64,000 nt of DNA from CADEFX01 sp046154585 (GTDB taxonomy: Bacteria; Pseudomonadota; Alphaproteobacteria; Rhizobiales; Hyphomicrobiaceae): NCBI GenBank assembly GCA_046154585.1, contig JBJXDX010000148.1, positions 1-64,000 on the forward strand, read 5' to 3'. This document shows, one piece after another, positions 25,456-31,753 of this stretch. How positions within the stretch are numbered: the first letter of the stretch is position 1; the number at the start of each line of letters is the position of its first letter. The notes under the pieces are model-generated. The model was not told where the DNA came from, searched no databases, and worked only from the letters and a program-made list of their open reading frames with translations. Position numbers and translations under genes: made by a program.

Positions 25456-25770
25456 CTAGTTGCCGGGCGTCCTGTCCTCCAGCTCGAAGCGCGAGCACGT
25501 CATGCTTTCAACCGTTTGCATGATGTGCGGCCACCAACGAAGCTTGTGGCTCGTTGATTGATGCGCATCCCAAGCTGCGGCGCCCGCGTATTCCTCATGG
25601 AAGGTGAAGGCCAGTTTGTCCGTTGGCGATTGCATGACCGTGAAGCTCAGGCAGGCTTCCTCCAGGACCGTCACGTCATTGAGGAACGCGCCCATGAGGA
25701 ATTCGAAGCGATCAAACTCACTCGCCTTCACGCGTACTGAACGTTGCACGCCAACGCGCATGCCAATCAC
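25456..25770 (-). CDS. Antibiotic-biosynthesis-monooxygenase (ABM/YgiN)-like protein
   Basis: A 104-residue protein with the ABM pattern: beta start (VQRSVRVKASEFDRF), then EEACLSFTVMQSP, FTFHEEYAGAAAWDAHQST and SHKLRWW. The family contains small dimeric ferredoxin-like proteins, some acting as quinol or polyketide monooxygenases without cofactors, others of unknown role. The presence of this gene in a prophage is unusual, and it may be cargo. It is on the minus strand 140 bp from the start of the peptide/acyltransferase cassette, with which it shares an intergenic region. Confidence 0.65.
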   Translation of the reverse strand: MIGMRVGVQRSVRVKASEFDRFEFLMGAFLNDVTVLEEACLSFTVMQSPTDKLAFTFHEEYAGAAAWDAHQSTSHKLRWWPHIMQTVESMTCSRFELEDRTPGN

Positions 25771-25910
25771 TTCATGCTGAAAGCGCCAGCTTAGGCCGCG
25801 CGAAGGTTCGCTCCAAGTGCGGAAAGTTTAGCCTGTACCAAAGGGAACAGCCGACTCTTGAAATTTGCGTGATGCTCTCAGCGTCCAACCTTTCAGACGG
25901 GAGCAGTGTG

Positions 25911-26102
25911 ATGGCAAAGTTGGTTCTCAAAACCGAGGCGGTGGAAGAAGTGCGCGTACTTTCCGTTGAAGAGATTTCGCTGATTGGTGGTGCCCGCAAG
26001 GCCGAAGCGGAGTTGCTCTCCGCAAAGGCGAATGACGCAGGGAAATTCTCAAAATCGAGTGCGGTTGAGGAGGCGGGTTACGCCAACATGAAGGTGGAAT
26101 GA
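25911..26102 (+). CDS. Putative GG-leader precursor peptide A (63 aa)
   Basis: A 63-residue peptide. The N-terminal 27 residues end in VLSVEEISLIGG, which resembles the double-glycine leader of bacteriocins and other peptides exported and cleaved by C39-peptidase ABC transporters (usual form LS..EL..V.GG). The 36-residue remainder, after Gly27, is polar with five lysines (30, 39, 45, 48, 61) and no cysteine. GGGAG lies about 7 nt before ATG. The stop overlaps the start of the acyltransferase gene (ATGA), so the two are translationally coupled. A substrate role for the peptide is inferred. Confidence 0.6.
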   Translation: MAKLVLKTEAVEEVRVLSVEEISLIGGARKAEAELLSAKANDAGKFSKSSAVEEAGYANMKVE

Positions 26103-26602
26103 TGCGCGCGCTCGAGATTGTGACAGGTCTTGAGCCCGCGCGTGCTCTTGGACTTGCTGTTAGCAGTCTCATGCACACGCCAGTCTTTGCGCGCCATTCA
26201 TTTGCGTCTGTCGCCGAAGGCCTCGTAAATCAGATCAATCGTAAGCACTACATGCTCGCGATGAGCGAGGGTGAAGTGCTGGGCTTTTTGGGTTGGGGCT
26301 TTGTCCCACAGGACAAGGCTGAGGCATGGTTACAAGGTGCCGACCTTCAGGACAAGGACTGCAATGCGGGCGACGCGCTCGTCATCACGGCGTGGTCGTC
26401 CGAGAACCTTGATGTGACGATGGCCATGCTTCGATGCTTGCGCGAAATTGGTCGCGATCAGTCCAATGTCTATTTCAAACGCGCTTACCCTGACGGCCGC
26501 GCTCGACCAGGCCGGTTGAGTGTGAATGACTTCGTCGAAGCCCACGTACGGGCGGCCAAGCGATCCGTCAGACCTACGACGCTGCCTCTAGTCGTGGCTT
26601 GA
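26099..26602 (+). CDS. HlyC-type toxin-activating lysine acyltransferase homologue
   Basis: A 167-residue protein, the usual length of the HlyC family. It aligns without gaps to my memory of E. coli HlyC over LG (17-18), P28, the GFLGWG segment (62-67; HlyC AYCSWAN), GD (91-92) and W99. Family members acylate internal lysines of RTX toxins using acyl-ACP. In this alignment the catalytic His23 and Asp92 of HlyC fall on Phe30 and Ala98; His26 or His33 could replace the His. The end (RPGRLSVNDFVEAHV) matches a group common in alphaproteobacteria. No RTX toxin is nearby; the likely partners are the two flanking peptides. Confidence 0.7.
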   Translation: MMRALEIVTGLEPARALGLAVSSLMHTPVFARHSFASVAEGLVNQINRKHYMLAMSEGEVLGFLGWGFVPQDKAEAWLQGADLQDKDCNAGDALVITAWSSENLDVTMAMLRCLREIGRDQSNVYFKRAYPDGRARPGRLSVNDFVEAHVRAAKRSVRPTTLPLVVA

Positions 26603-26628
26603 AATTGTCTTGCTCATGGAGGAGCACT

Positions 26629-26823
26629 ATGGACCGTAGTGACATTCAGGAACTCTCAGCTGCCGATCTCGATAAGGTGTCAGGCGGAATCAGAGTCCTC
26701 GGCAATGAGGTACTCGCCACCGAAGATCTCAGAACCCTCGTCAGCAAGGTGGAGAGCAACAGAGCTCAGAAGGAAGTTATCAGGCAGGCTCAGAGAGCCC
26801 TTGAGGCAATGAAATCAGCCTGA
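26629..26823 (+). CDS. Putative GG-leader precursor peptide B (64 aa)
   Basis: A 64-residue peptide with a textbook double-glycine leader, IQELSAADLDKVSGG (residues 6-20). The 44-residue remainder is charged and helical with four lysines (40, 48, 52... and 62 region) and no cysteine. GGAGGAG lies 4-5 nt before the ATG. It follows the acyltransferase gene by 26 bp. Its leader differs from that of peptide A, so the two are not a recent duplication. Export would need a peptidase-containing ABC transporter, none of which is in the window. Confidence 0.65.
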   Translation: MDRSDIQELSAADLDKVSGGIRVLGNEVLATEDLRTLVSKVESNRAQKEVIRQAQRALEAMKSA

Positions 26824-26835
26824 ACGGGACACGAT

Positions 26836-27510
26836 CTAGAACAGGTCCCGTTGCGCGGGCGGCGGCTTCGTCGCTTTCGGCGGACGCTGACGTTTGTTCG
26901 CCTCCTGCTCTGTCATCGTCCAATTGCCGCCGTCTTCATACGTTTGCAATAGCGCCTTTACGTCACCTAATAGCGCGTCCGTCTCACCTAGCCAGGCTGG
27001 CCATGTCTCATGTGGGAGGATCGCCGGCATTCTGTCGGTGATGCGTGAGATCAGCACGTTGGCTAGCGTCGTAACCTGCACGAATGTCTGAAGCACTTCG
27101 GCGCCGTTGCTCCATTCCTCGCAGACCACGGCAATGGCAATGGGCTGACCGTCGTTCGGTGTGATCACCCACTGCTTCGTCTTGCCGTTCGGCAGCTCCT
27201 CGCCTTCGTTGAAGGTGTGCACCATGAGGATACCGCGGGCGTGCGCGAAGGCGTGCTTGAAGGTTGGCAGGCGCTCGATCGTCTCGCAGCGCGCATGCAT
27301 GTGCTTCGGCCGCGTGGGCGCCGTGTCATCCTTGCCCGCGAAGCCCCAGCGCATGGACACCATCTCACGCTCGCCATCCGCGTTGAGTCGCATGATGTTG
27401 GCGATGCGCATGGGTGTAGAGATGACGACTTCACCCGCGCTGATGGTGAGCGGTTGGCTGAAGGCGTGGACGTCGTCCCATGACGACATTTGGGTGAATT
27501 TTCCGCACAT
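26836..27510 (-). CDS. Divergent SRAP (YedK/HMCES-like) protein
   Basis: A 224-residue protein starting MCGKFTQM, with the invariant Cys2 that, after Met removal, forms a thiazolidine link to abasic sites in single-stranded DNA. Landmarks align with E. coli YedK from memory: MHARCET (71-77; YedK NARVET), a Glu at 102, and ITDRMPAIL (157-165; YedK IHDRRPLVL). Two active-site residues differ: the Asn is His72 and the His is Thr158. ATG 27510 is used because the Cys must be residue 2. It is a phage-borne variant probably protecting abasic sites, possibly with altered release chemistry. Confidence 0.8.
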   Translation of the reverse strand: MCGKFTQMSSWDDVHAFSQPLTISAGEVVISTPMRIANIMRLNADGEREMVSMRWGFAGKDDTAPTRPKHMHARCETIERLPTFKHAFAHARGILMVHTFNEGEELPNGKTKQWVITPNDGQPIAIAVVCEEWSNGAEVLQTFVQVTTLANVLISRITDRMPAILPHETWPAWLGETDALLGDVKALLQTYEDGGNWTMTEQEANKRQRPPKATKPPPAQRDLF

Positions 27511-27635
27511 GGCTGCAATATAGCACTTGCCATGCGCACGTTCGACCCTGTGCAACTGCACATTTCTCGCTTGCTACGTTGGGGCGAGGCGGGCACCTTT
27601 CGATCGCTGCTTCATATAGGGCAGGGGAGGCACTT

Positions 27636-27884
27636 ATGCGTACTCAAGTTGGTTCATGCGCCGCCATTGTTGTGCTTCTCGGCTCGCTTTCACCGACTCC
27701 TTCATTTGCGCAGGACAAGTCGTGTACGCAAATTGCGTCAAACGCCAGAAATTGGCTCGTCCAGAATCCGGGCTCCAAAGCGTACACCGACGCGGACGTG
27801 AACCGTGCCTTTAGAGAGTGCATGAAGACTGGCTACTGGACCAACGTCAGCAAATCGGGTGGCCAGCCTGCCAAGAAGCAGTAG
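27636..27884 (+). CDS. Small secreted protein (82 aa, cargo)
   Basis: An 82-residue protein with a clear signal peptide (MRTQVGSCAAIVVLLGSLSP, then TPSFA with cleavage before QDKS), GGGGAGG upstream of ATG 27636. The mature part, about 57 residues, has two cysteines (SCTQIA and FRECMK) that could form a disulfide, and a basic, flexible tail. The family is not recognised. It is an isolated plus-strand gene between minus-strand phage genes, the typical setting of a lysogenic-conversion gene. Confidence 0.65.
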   Translation: MRTQVGSCAAIVVLLGSLSPTPSFAQDKSCTQIASNARNWLVQNPGSKAYTDADVNRAFRECMKTGYWTNVSKSGGQPAKKQ

Positions 27885-27905
27885 CGGACCTCCGACCTTT
27901 CACGC

Positions 27906-28145
27906 TCACTTGTCCCAGTCAGTGTCGGCCAGGCCTTCGCACAGATGGCTTTGCCGGTTTGGATCGAAGTCGGGAAGGACCACCACCGGCCGATCGGGAT
28001 GGATCACCACGAGGCCCGTGCCCAACTGCTTGACAACCGCATCTGTCGGCACCTTCACGGCTTCCTCTGTTTGCATTGGATCTTTGCCCGGCGGATGAAG
28101 AAGCACCGCTTCGGTGAAGCCGATGCCTTTTAGGATGTCGCTCAT
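27906..28145 (-). CDS. Hypothetical phage protein (79 aa)
   Basis: A 79-residue acidic protein starting MSDILKGIGFTEAVLLHPPG. ATG 28145 has GAGGGA about 4 nt upstream, better than the longer frame from 28181. There is no membrane span. It seems beta-rich in the middle (GTGLVVIHPDRPVVVLPDF). It belongs to the minus-strand group under the 28.64-kb promoter region. The function is unknown. Confidence 0.6.
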   Translation of the reverse strand: MSDILKGIGFTEAVLLHPPGKDPMQTEEAVKVPTDAVVKQLGTGLVVIHPDRPVVVLPDFDPNRQSHLCEGLADTDWDK

Positions 28146-28158
28146 CGGTCCCTCTTGC

Positions 28159-28305
28159 TCAATTCGCCTGCAGTCTGTCAACCCTGTCTCTGAACCAGCG
28201 CGACAGACGCGCGAGCGGCGCCTGCGAGATCACCAAAAGCAACGCTGCAAAGAGCAGGAAAGCGGCCACGCTGTCCCAAACCTGGGGCCAACCGCCTTTC
28301 TCCAT
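28159..28305 (-). CDS. Small membrane protein (at least 48 aa)
   Basis: The ATG at 28305, with GGTGGAG 8 nt before it, gives 48 residues with one membrane span (SVAAFLLFAALLLVISQA) and a basic C-terminal end. The same frame upstream, to about 28370 just after the stop of the RHH gene, encodes a second hydrophobic run (AVWLAIGVVGGAYVM), so a two-span protein may start at a TTG or other rare codon; no ATG or GTG is present there. It is cotranscribed with the RHH gene. The function is unknown. Confidence 0.5.
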   Translation of the reverse strand: MEKGGWPQVWDSVAAFLLFAALLLVISQAPLARLSRWFRDRVDRLQAN

Positions 28306-28367
28306 CACGTAGGCTCCACCAACGACACCGATCGCCAACCAGACCGCGTCTCGGGCCGTTACGTGCT

Positions 28368-28640
28368 TTAGTTCGATTGCGCGGCCCTGCGATCGCCCGG
28401 CGGGTAAAACGGCCCCTCGCCATTCGCCTTGAGCCACCGATCCGTAGCCTCGACCAGGATCTGCTGCAGGCTGGTATCGCGGTCCAGAGCGATGCGCCGC
28501 AAAACCTTGTGTGTAGGCCGCGGGATGTAGAACGTCGCTGAGACGTCCGACTCCTCGTCCTTGTACCTCGACTGCGCCACGAAGGTCTCCCGCGCGCTCG
28601 CTTTGGGTTTCTTGACCACGTCTATCCGTCCCAGGTCCAT
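28368..28640 (-). CDS. Ribbon-helix-helix-like regulator (90 aa)
   Basis: A 90-residue protein starting MDLGRIDVVKKPKASARETF. Residues about 30-65 (VSATFYIPRPTHKVLRRIAL, then DRDTSLQQILVEATDRWL) fit a ribbon-helix-helix fold: one DNA-contacting strand and two helices, as in antitoxins, Arc/ParG-type repressors and partition proteins. The gene starts next to a palindrome-bearing intergenic region and diverges from the 28730 gene, so autoregulation and control of the divergent gene are likely (inference). ATG 28640 is chosen over the frame start at 28697. Confidence 0.65.
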   Translation of the reverse strand: MDLGRIDVVKKPKASARETFVAQSRYKDEESDVSATFYIPRPTHKVLRRIALDRDTSLQQILVEATDRWLKANGEGPFYPPGDRRAAQSN

Positions 28641-28664
28641 AGCGCATCTTCCCACTCCATTACA

Positions 28665-28728
28665 CCCTATTGCCTTTTGCTGCAATATCGCATACAACTA
28701 ATCACGTGATCAGTCAATAGGGCAAAAG
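28665..28728. promoter_or_regulatory. Operator-like repeats between divergent genes
   Basis: Between the RHH gene and the 28730 gene are CCCTATTG (28665-28672) and its reverse complement CAATAGGG (28715-28722), then CTTTTGC (28674-28680) and its reverse complement GCAAAAG (28722-28728), around a perfect palindrome ATCACGTGAT (28701-28710). The AT-rich centre could hold both promoters. The RHH protein encoded alongside is a candidate binder. Confidence 0.5.
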
Positions 28729-28729
28729 C

Positions 28730-29860
28730 GTGATAGGGCAGGCGTTGCGTAAGGAGCACACATTTGGGCGGTCGAAGTTGGCTGCAGGGGTTTGCGCGAC
28801 CCTTGCAACCCTCGCATCAGCCTGGGCGCTGGCGATCGCCATCGTCATCAATCTGGAAATGGCCTCCGGACGTGGCTGGATCTGGACCGCGATTGCTATT
28901 TCCTCGGTGATTTGGGCCGCGATATTTTTCCACGCATTTCAGAGGGTTAGAGGCAAGATGGCAGCCTCCTTATACCTGGTCGCCAGCCTGACCCTGGTCG
29001 GCGCAAACTTCCTCAATGCACTGGGCAACTCAGCACACCGCAGCGAGGGTTCGCGCAGGGGTTACGCAGGGGTTATGACCGCCGCGGACGATCGCGAGGC
29101 CTCAAAAATCAAACTCTCGCACCGTCGCCAAGAGCAGGCTCGGGTAGCTGGCGAGCAGGCTGTGGCCACCATCGAAGCTGAGATAGAAGCTGCGAAATCT
29201 GGAGAGGCGTGGCGGTGGCGCAACACGGCTGGCTGCGACGTCGACAAGACGAAGGGTGAAGAAAACAGGCGCTACTGCAGCTCGATCAAGGCGCTCGGAG
29301 GCAAGCTGGCCGCGGCTAAGGCCCGGGACGCCGCCGACGCCGAGCTAAAGCAGCTGGCCGAGCAGCAGGCTGTAGCCGGTCCGAAGCCTACAACCGTCGA
29401 CCCGTTCGTTGATGCCGTGGCTGACATCGTCGGCGCCATGGGCTTCACCCCACAGCGCGAGCTGATAGGCACCATCCGCGATCTCGCGTGGGCATTGACG
29501 GTCGAGCTGGTGGCTGCGCTGGGCCCGGGCGCTGCCTTCGGGCTGCTCTGCGATGCGCGCGCGCCGGCTCCTGCGGCGTCCAAGCGGCGCGCTCGGTCCA
29601 CGACTGCCGCCAAAGTCGACCCGGAAGCCGGTGTGCAGGCGTTCACGGCCGCACGGCTGGAGGAGCGGGAAGGGGCCGTCTCGACGTCAGCAGCTCTGTG
29701 GGTCGCGTGGGAACGCTATCGTAGCGAGTATGACCTGCCGTTGGTCAGCCGCACCAAATTCGGGCTCCTCATGGGTCAGCTCTTCGAGAAGCTCGGCGAC
29801 AGCCGTCCTCGGTATCGTGTGGCCATCAAGACGGAGCTTCGTGTGGTCGCATCCAACTAG
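28730..29860 (+). CDS. Membrane and coiled-coil phage protein (376 aa)
   Basis: A GTG start at 28730 gives 376 residues. Three membrane spans lie at about 17-40, 50-70 and 77-97, then a charged, Ala/Glu/Lys-rich coiled coil (110-230) holding one Cys pair, a fourth hydrophobic segment (ALTVELVAALGPGAAFGLL) and a C-terminal domain (about 320-376: ALWVAWERYRSEYDLPLVSR, then a KFGLLMGQLFEKLG segment) that resembles the winged-helix end of phage or island primase-like proteins. Proteins of this layout occur near integrases of alphaproteobacterial elements. The function is unknown; membrane-tethered DNA binding is one possibility. Confidence 0.6.
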   Translation: MIGQALRKEHTFGRSKLAAGVCATLATLASAWALAIAIVINLEMASGRGWIWTAIAISSVIWAAIFFHAFQRVRGKMAASLYLVASLTLVGANFLNALGNSAHRSEGSRRGYAGVMTAADDREASKIKLSHRRQEQARVAGEQAVATIEAEIEAAKSGEAWRWRNTAGCDVDKTKGEENRRYCSSIKALGGKLAAAKARDAADAELKQLAEQQAVAGPKPTTVDPFVDAVADIVGAMGFTPQRELIGTIRDLAWALTVELVAALGPGAAFGLLCDARAPAPAASKRRARSTTAAKVDPEAGVQAFTAARLEEREGAVSTSAALWVAWERYRSEYDLPLVSRTKFGLLMGQLFEKLGDSRPRYRVAIKTELRVVASN

Positions 29861-29937
29861 CCGCTATGTGCCTATCTGTGGACCCGCTGGTTTGACAATT
29901 TCCGGCGTTGTGGCATCCCGTGCGAACTTGAGTCGGG

Positions 29938-30195
29938 ATGTTCGTCATTCGCACCGTGCGTACACATAGTTTGCCGCTTGGCGTGCTGCCCAGAGGGCTC
30001 TCACGCGAGATGGCTGCTTGCTATATTGGCGTATCGCCGACCCTCTTCGACGACATGGTTCGCGATGGCCGAATGCCCAAGCCGAAACGGATCAACAGCC
30101 GAACGGTCTGGGATCTGCGGCAGCTTGACTCAGCCTTCGATGCATTGCCCGATGAAAACGCGCGCGGCGACGTATGGGAAAGGATCGTCGCGTGA
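29938..30195 (+). CDS. Excisionase-like helix-turn-helix protein (85 aa)
   Basis: An 85-residue protein. Residues about 23-60 (REMAACYIGVSPTLFDDMVR, then GRMPKPKRINSRTVWDL) match the MerR-like/AlpA-type winged-helix fold of excisionases and phage transcription factors. It lies directly upstream of the integrase gene, overlapping it in TGATG, so it probably directs integrase toward excision. The ATG at 29938 precedes the conserved part by about 22 residues; a GTG at 29956 is an alternative. Confidence 0.7.
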   Translation: MFVIRTVRTHSLPLGVLPRGLSREMAACYIGVSPTLFDDMVRDGRMPKPKRINSRTVWDLRQLDSAFDALPDENARGDVWERIVA

Positions 30196-31337
30196 TGGGC
30201 GACGACATGATCCAGGTCCGATTTCCCTTCGTGGTTGAGGACGTCGATAGGCACGGCAATGTGCGATACTATTTCCGGCGCAAAGGCTTCCCTAAGGTCA
30301 GAATTCGCGCTCTGCCGGGCACACAAGAGTTCTCCGAGGCCTACCATCGCCTCTCAGATCAGTCTGAAGCAGGGACGCTGCCGCAGCCGGACGATGACAC
30401 GGTCCGCCCGGGCACATTCCGGTGGCTCTGCGTCCAATACTTCTCATCATCGGACTTCGCGCGACTGGATCCACGCACCCAGCGCGTGCGTCGAAGCATT
30501 CTAGAGCACATGCTGGCGGAGCCTGCCGTGCCGGGCGAAGAGGAGATCTTCGCTAACTTTCCGATCCACAGGATGTCCGGCAAGGCTATCCGGGTGCTAC
30601 GCGATAGAAAAAAGGATCTGCCCGGCGCCGCCGACAACAGGGTGCAAGCGGCAAAGCACCTCTTCAAGTGGGCGATGCGACACGAGCTGGTCACCAGCAA
30701 TCCTGCGCGTGATGTCGAATACGTGGCGCCGGCGACCGACGGGCACAAAGTCTGGACGGAAGCCGACATGGCCAAATTCGAACAGAAGCATCCTGTTGGT
30801 ACCAGGGCGCGGCTGGCACTCGCTCTGCTCCTCTACACGGGCGCCAGGCGCAGCGATGTCGTCCTGCTGGGAAGGCAGCACATCAGCGATGGCAACTTGA
30901 AGTTCACGGCACGCAAGAATCACACGCACAAACCCATGGTCATCGATATCCCTGTCGTCGACGAGCTGGCGCACATTCTTGCCAATAGTCCGACGGGCGA
31001 TCTCACATTCCTTGTGACCGAGTACGGCCGGCCGTTCACGGGTGATGGGTTCGGCAACTGGTTCCGCGATCGGTGTCGGGAAGCCGGGCTTGAGAACCGC
31101 GGACCGCACGGCTTGCGCAAGGCGGCCGCGACCATTGCTGCAGAGAACGGTGCCACGACGCATCAGCTCATGAGCATCTTCGGGTGGAGCACCATGCAGC
31201 AGCCGGAGCACTACACCAGGGCTGCCGAGCGGAAGCGTCTCGCCAAGGCCGCGAGAACGCTCCTTACGAGACCGAAGATCGAACAAAGTGTCCCACCAAT
31301 TCCTGCAATCGGTGTCCCACCGGCAAAGAAGGCTTGA
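30195..31337 (+). CDS. int: Tyrosine recombinase / phage integrase
   Basis: A 380-residue site-specific recombinase. Catalytic residues are visible: Arg218 in TGARRSD, a Lys near 240 (LKFTARKN), HGLR with His305 and Arg308, Trp331 (GWSTMQQ) and the nucleophile Tyr340 in EHYTRA. The N-terminal half supplies arm-site and core-binding domains. The gene ends 23 bp before the 3' end of the tRNA-Thr gene, the classical arrangement for integration into a tRNA. ATG 30195 overlaps the excisionase-like stop; the earlier frame start at 30174 is inside that gene. The last 20 residues are a Pro-rich tail of unknown use. Confidence 0.93.
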   Translation: MGDDMIQVRFPFVVEDVDRHGNVRYYFRRKGFPKVRIRALPGTQEFSEAYHRLSDQSEAGTLPQPDDDTVRPGTFRWLCVQYFSSSDFARLDPRTQRVRRSILEHMLAEPAVPGEEEIFANFPIHRMSGKAIRVLRDRKKDLPGAADNRVQAAKHLFKWAMRHELVTSNPARDVEYVAPATDGHKVWTEADMAKFEQKHPVGTRARLALALLLYTGARRSDVVLLGRQHISDGNLKFTARKNHTHKPMVIDIPVVDELAHILANSPTGDLTFLVTEYGRPFTGDGFGNWFRDRCREAGLENRGPHGLRKAAATIAAENGATTHQLMSIFGWSTMQQPEHYTRAAERKRLAKAARTLLTRPKIEQSVPPIPAIGVPPAKKA

Positions 31338-31360
31338 TCCAAAACGACAATTTGGAAGGG

Positions 31361-31400
31361 TGGTGCCGCAAGAGGGACTCGAACCCCCGACCCCGTCATT
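31361..31400. other. Probable attachment site (att) in the tRNA-Thr 3' half
   Basis: The integrase gene points at and stops 23 bp from the 3' end of tRNA-Thr. Phages of this type recombine within the T-arm/acceptor or anticodon part. The exact core cannot be set because the matching copy at the other prophage end is not in the window. Confidence 0.55.
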
Positions 31401-31436
31401 ACGAATGACGTGCTCTACCGGCTGAGCTATTGCGGC
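31361..31436 (-). tRNA. tRNA-Thr (anticodon CGT)
   Basis: On the minus strand a 76-nt cloverleaf begins GCCGCAATAGCTCAGC at 31436, with anticodon stem CGTCA/TGACG around loop TTCGTAA (anticodon CGT, reading ACG), T-arm GGTTCGAGTCC and acceptor end TTGCGGC-A-CCA at 31361. CCA is encoded. The prophage abuts its 3' end, so the integrated element must restore the tRNA 3' sequence. Confidence 0.95.
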
Positions 31437-31575
31437 GAACCGGCCAAATCTGCCAGGCGGCGCCAGCCTTAACGGTCGCGATGCGCGTTGGCAAGCGGTC
31501 GGCCGTGGAGAACGAAGCATCGCGGCAGGCGGCAGCAATTTCGCGCAGCAACTTGGCCCCAAGCCGCGCCAGCAA

Positions 31576-31604
31576 TTGACTTTAACCTCCTTCTCCATGA
31601 TAAA
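31576..31604 (+). promoter_or_regulatory. Promoter of the L21-L27 operon
   Basis: TTGACT (31576-31581), 17-nt spacer, GATAAA (31599-31604) resembles a sigma-70 promoter. The roughly 140-nt leader to the rplU start has several GC-rich inverted segments, as expected for an autoregulated L21 leader. The rest of 31437-31575 shows no gene. Confidence 0.6.
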
Positions 31605-31753
31605 GCGGCCCTATCGAGGCACCCGTTGTGCCCAGAATGCGCTGCTCGAGGCTTGCTCCAATTGGCCGGGGTCACCCGTCACCAGCCGGGGCCATCGAAG
31701 TCCACGGGTTACCCTGTGGCGCCGTAGGGCGCGGATCATAAAGGAATTCAACG

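Larger units (their letters stand above)
1..31360. mobile_element. Temperate podovirus-like prophage (right part; left end outside window)
   Basis: Virion and packaging genes (0.4-20.9 kb), a minus-strand set of small phage genes with plus-strand cargo (20.9-28.6 kb), an excisionase-like gene and a tyrosine integrase lie together and stop at the 3' end of a tRNA-Thr gene, beyond which ordinary chromosomal genes begin. No second copy of the tRNA 3' end was found near base 1, so the left attachment site is probably outside the window. The P22-type portal, N4-gp56-type capsid protein, stabilisation protein and lack of tape-measure, sheath or contractile tail genes point to a short-tailed phage. 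The morphology is inferred. Confidence 0.9.

Noticed and set aside
26099..26602. Interpretation as an ordinary GNAT acetyltransferase
   Set aside because: The spacing of LG, GWG, GD and W matches the HlyC family, and the typical GNAT Q/RxxGxG/A acetyl-CoA loop is absent.
31289..31322. Short direct repeat GTGTCCCACC as attachment site
   Set aside because: It lies inside the integrase coding end (SVPP...GVPP) and is explained by a repeated protein motif; the tRNA 3' end is the better att candidate.
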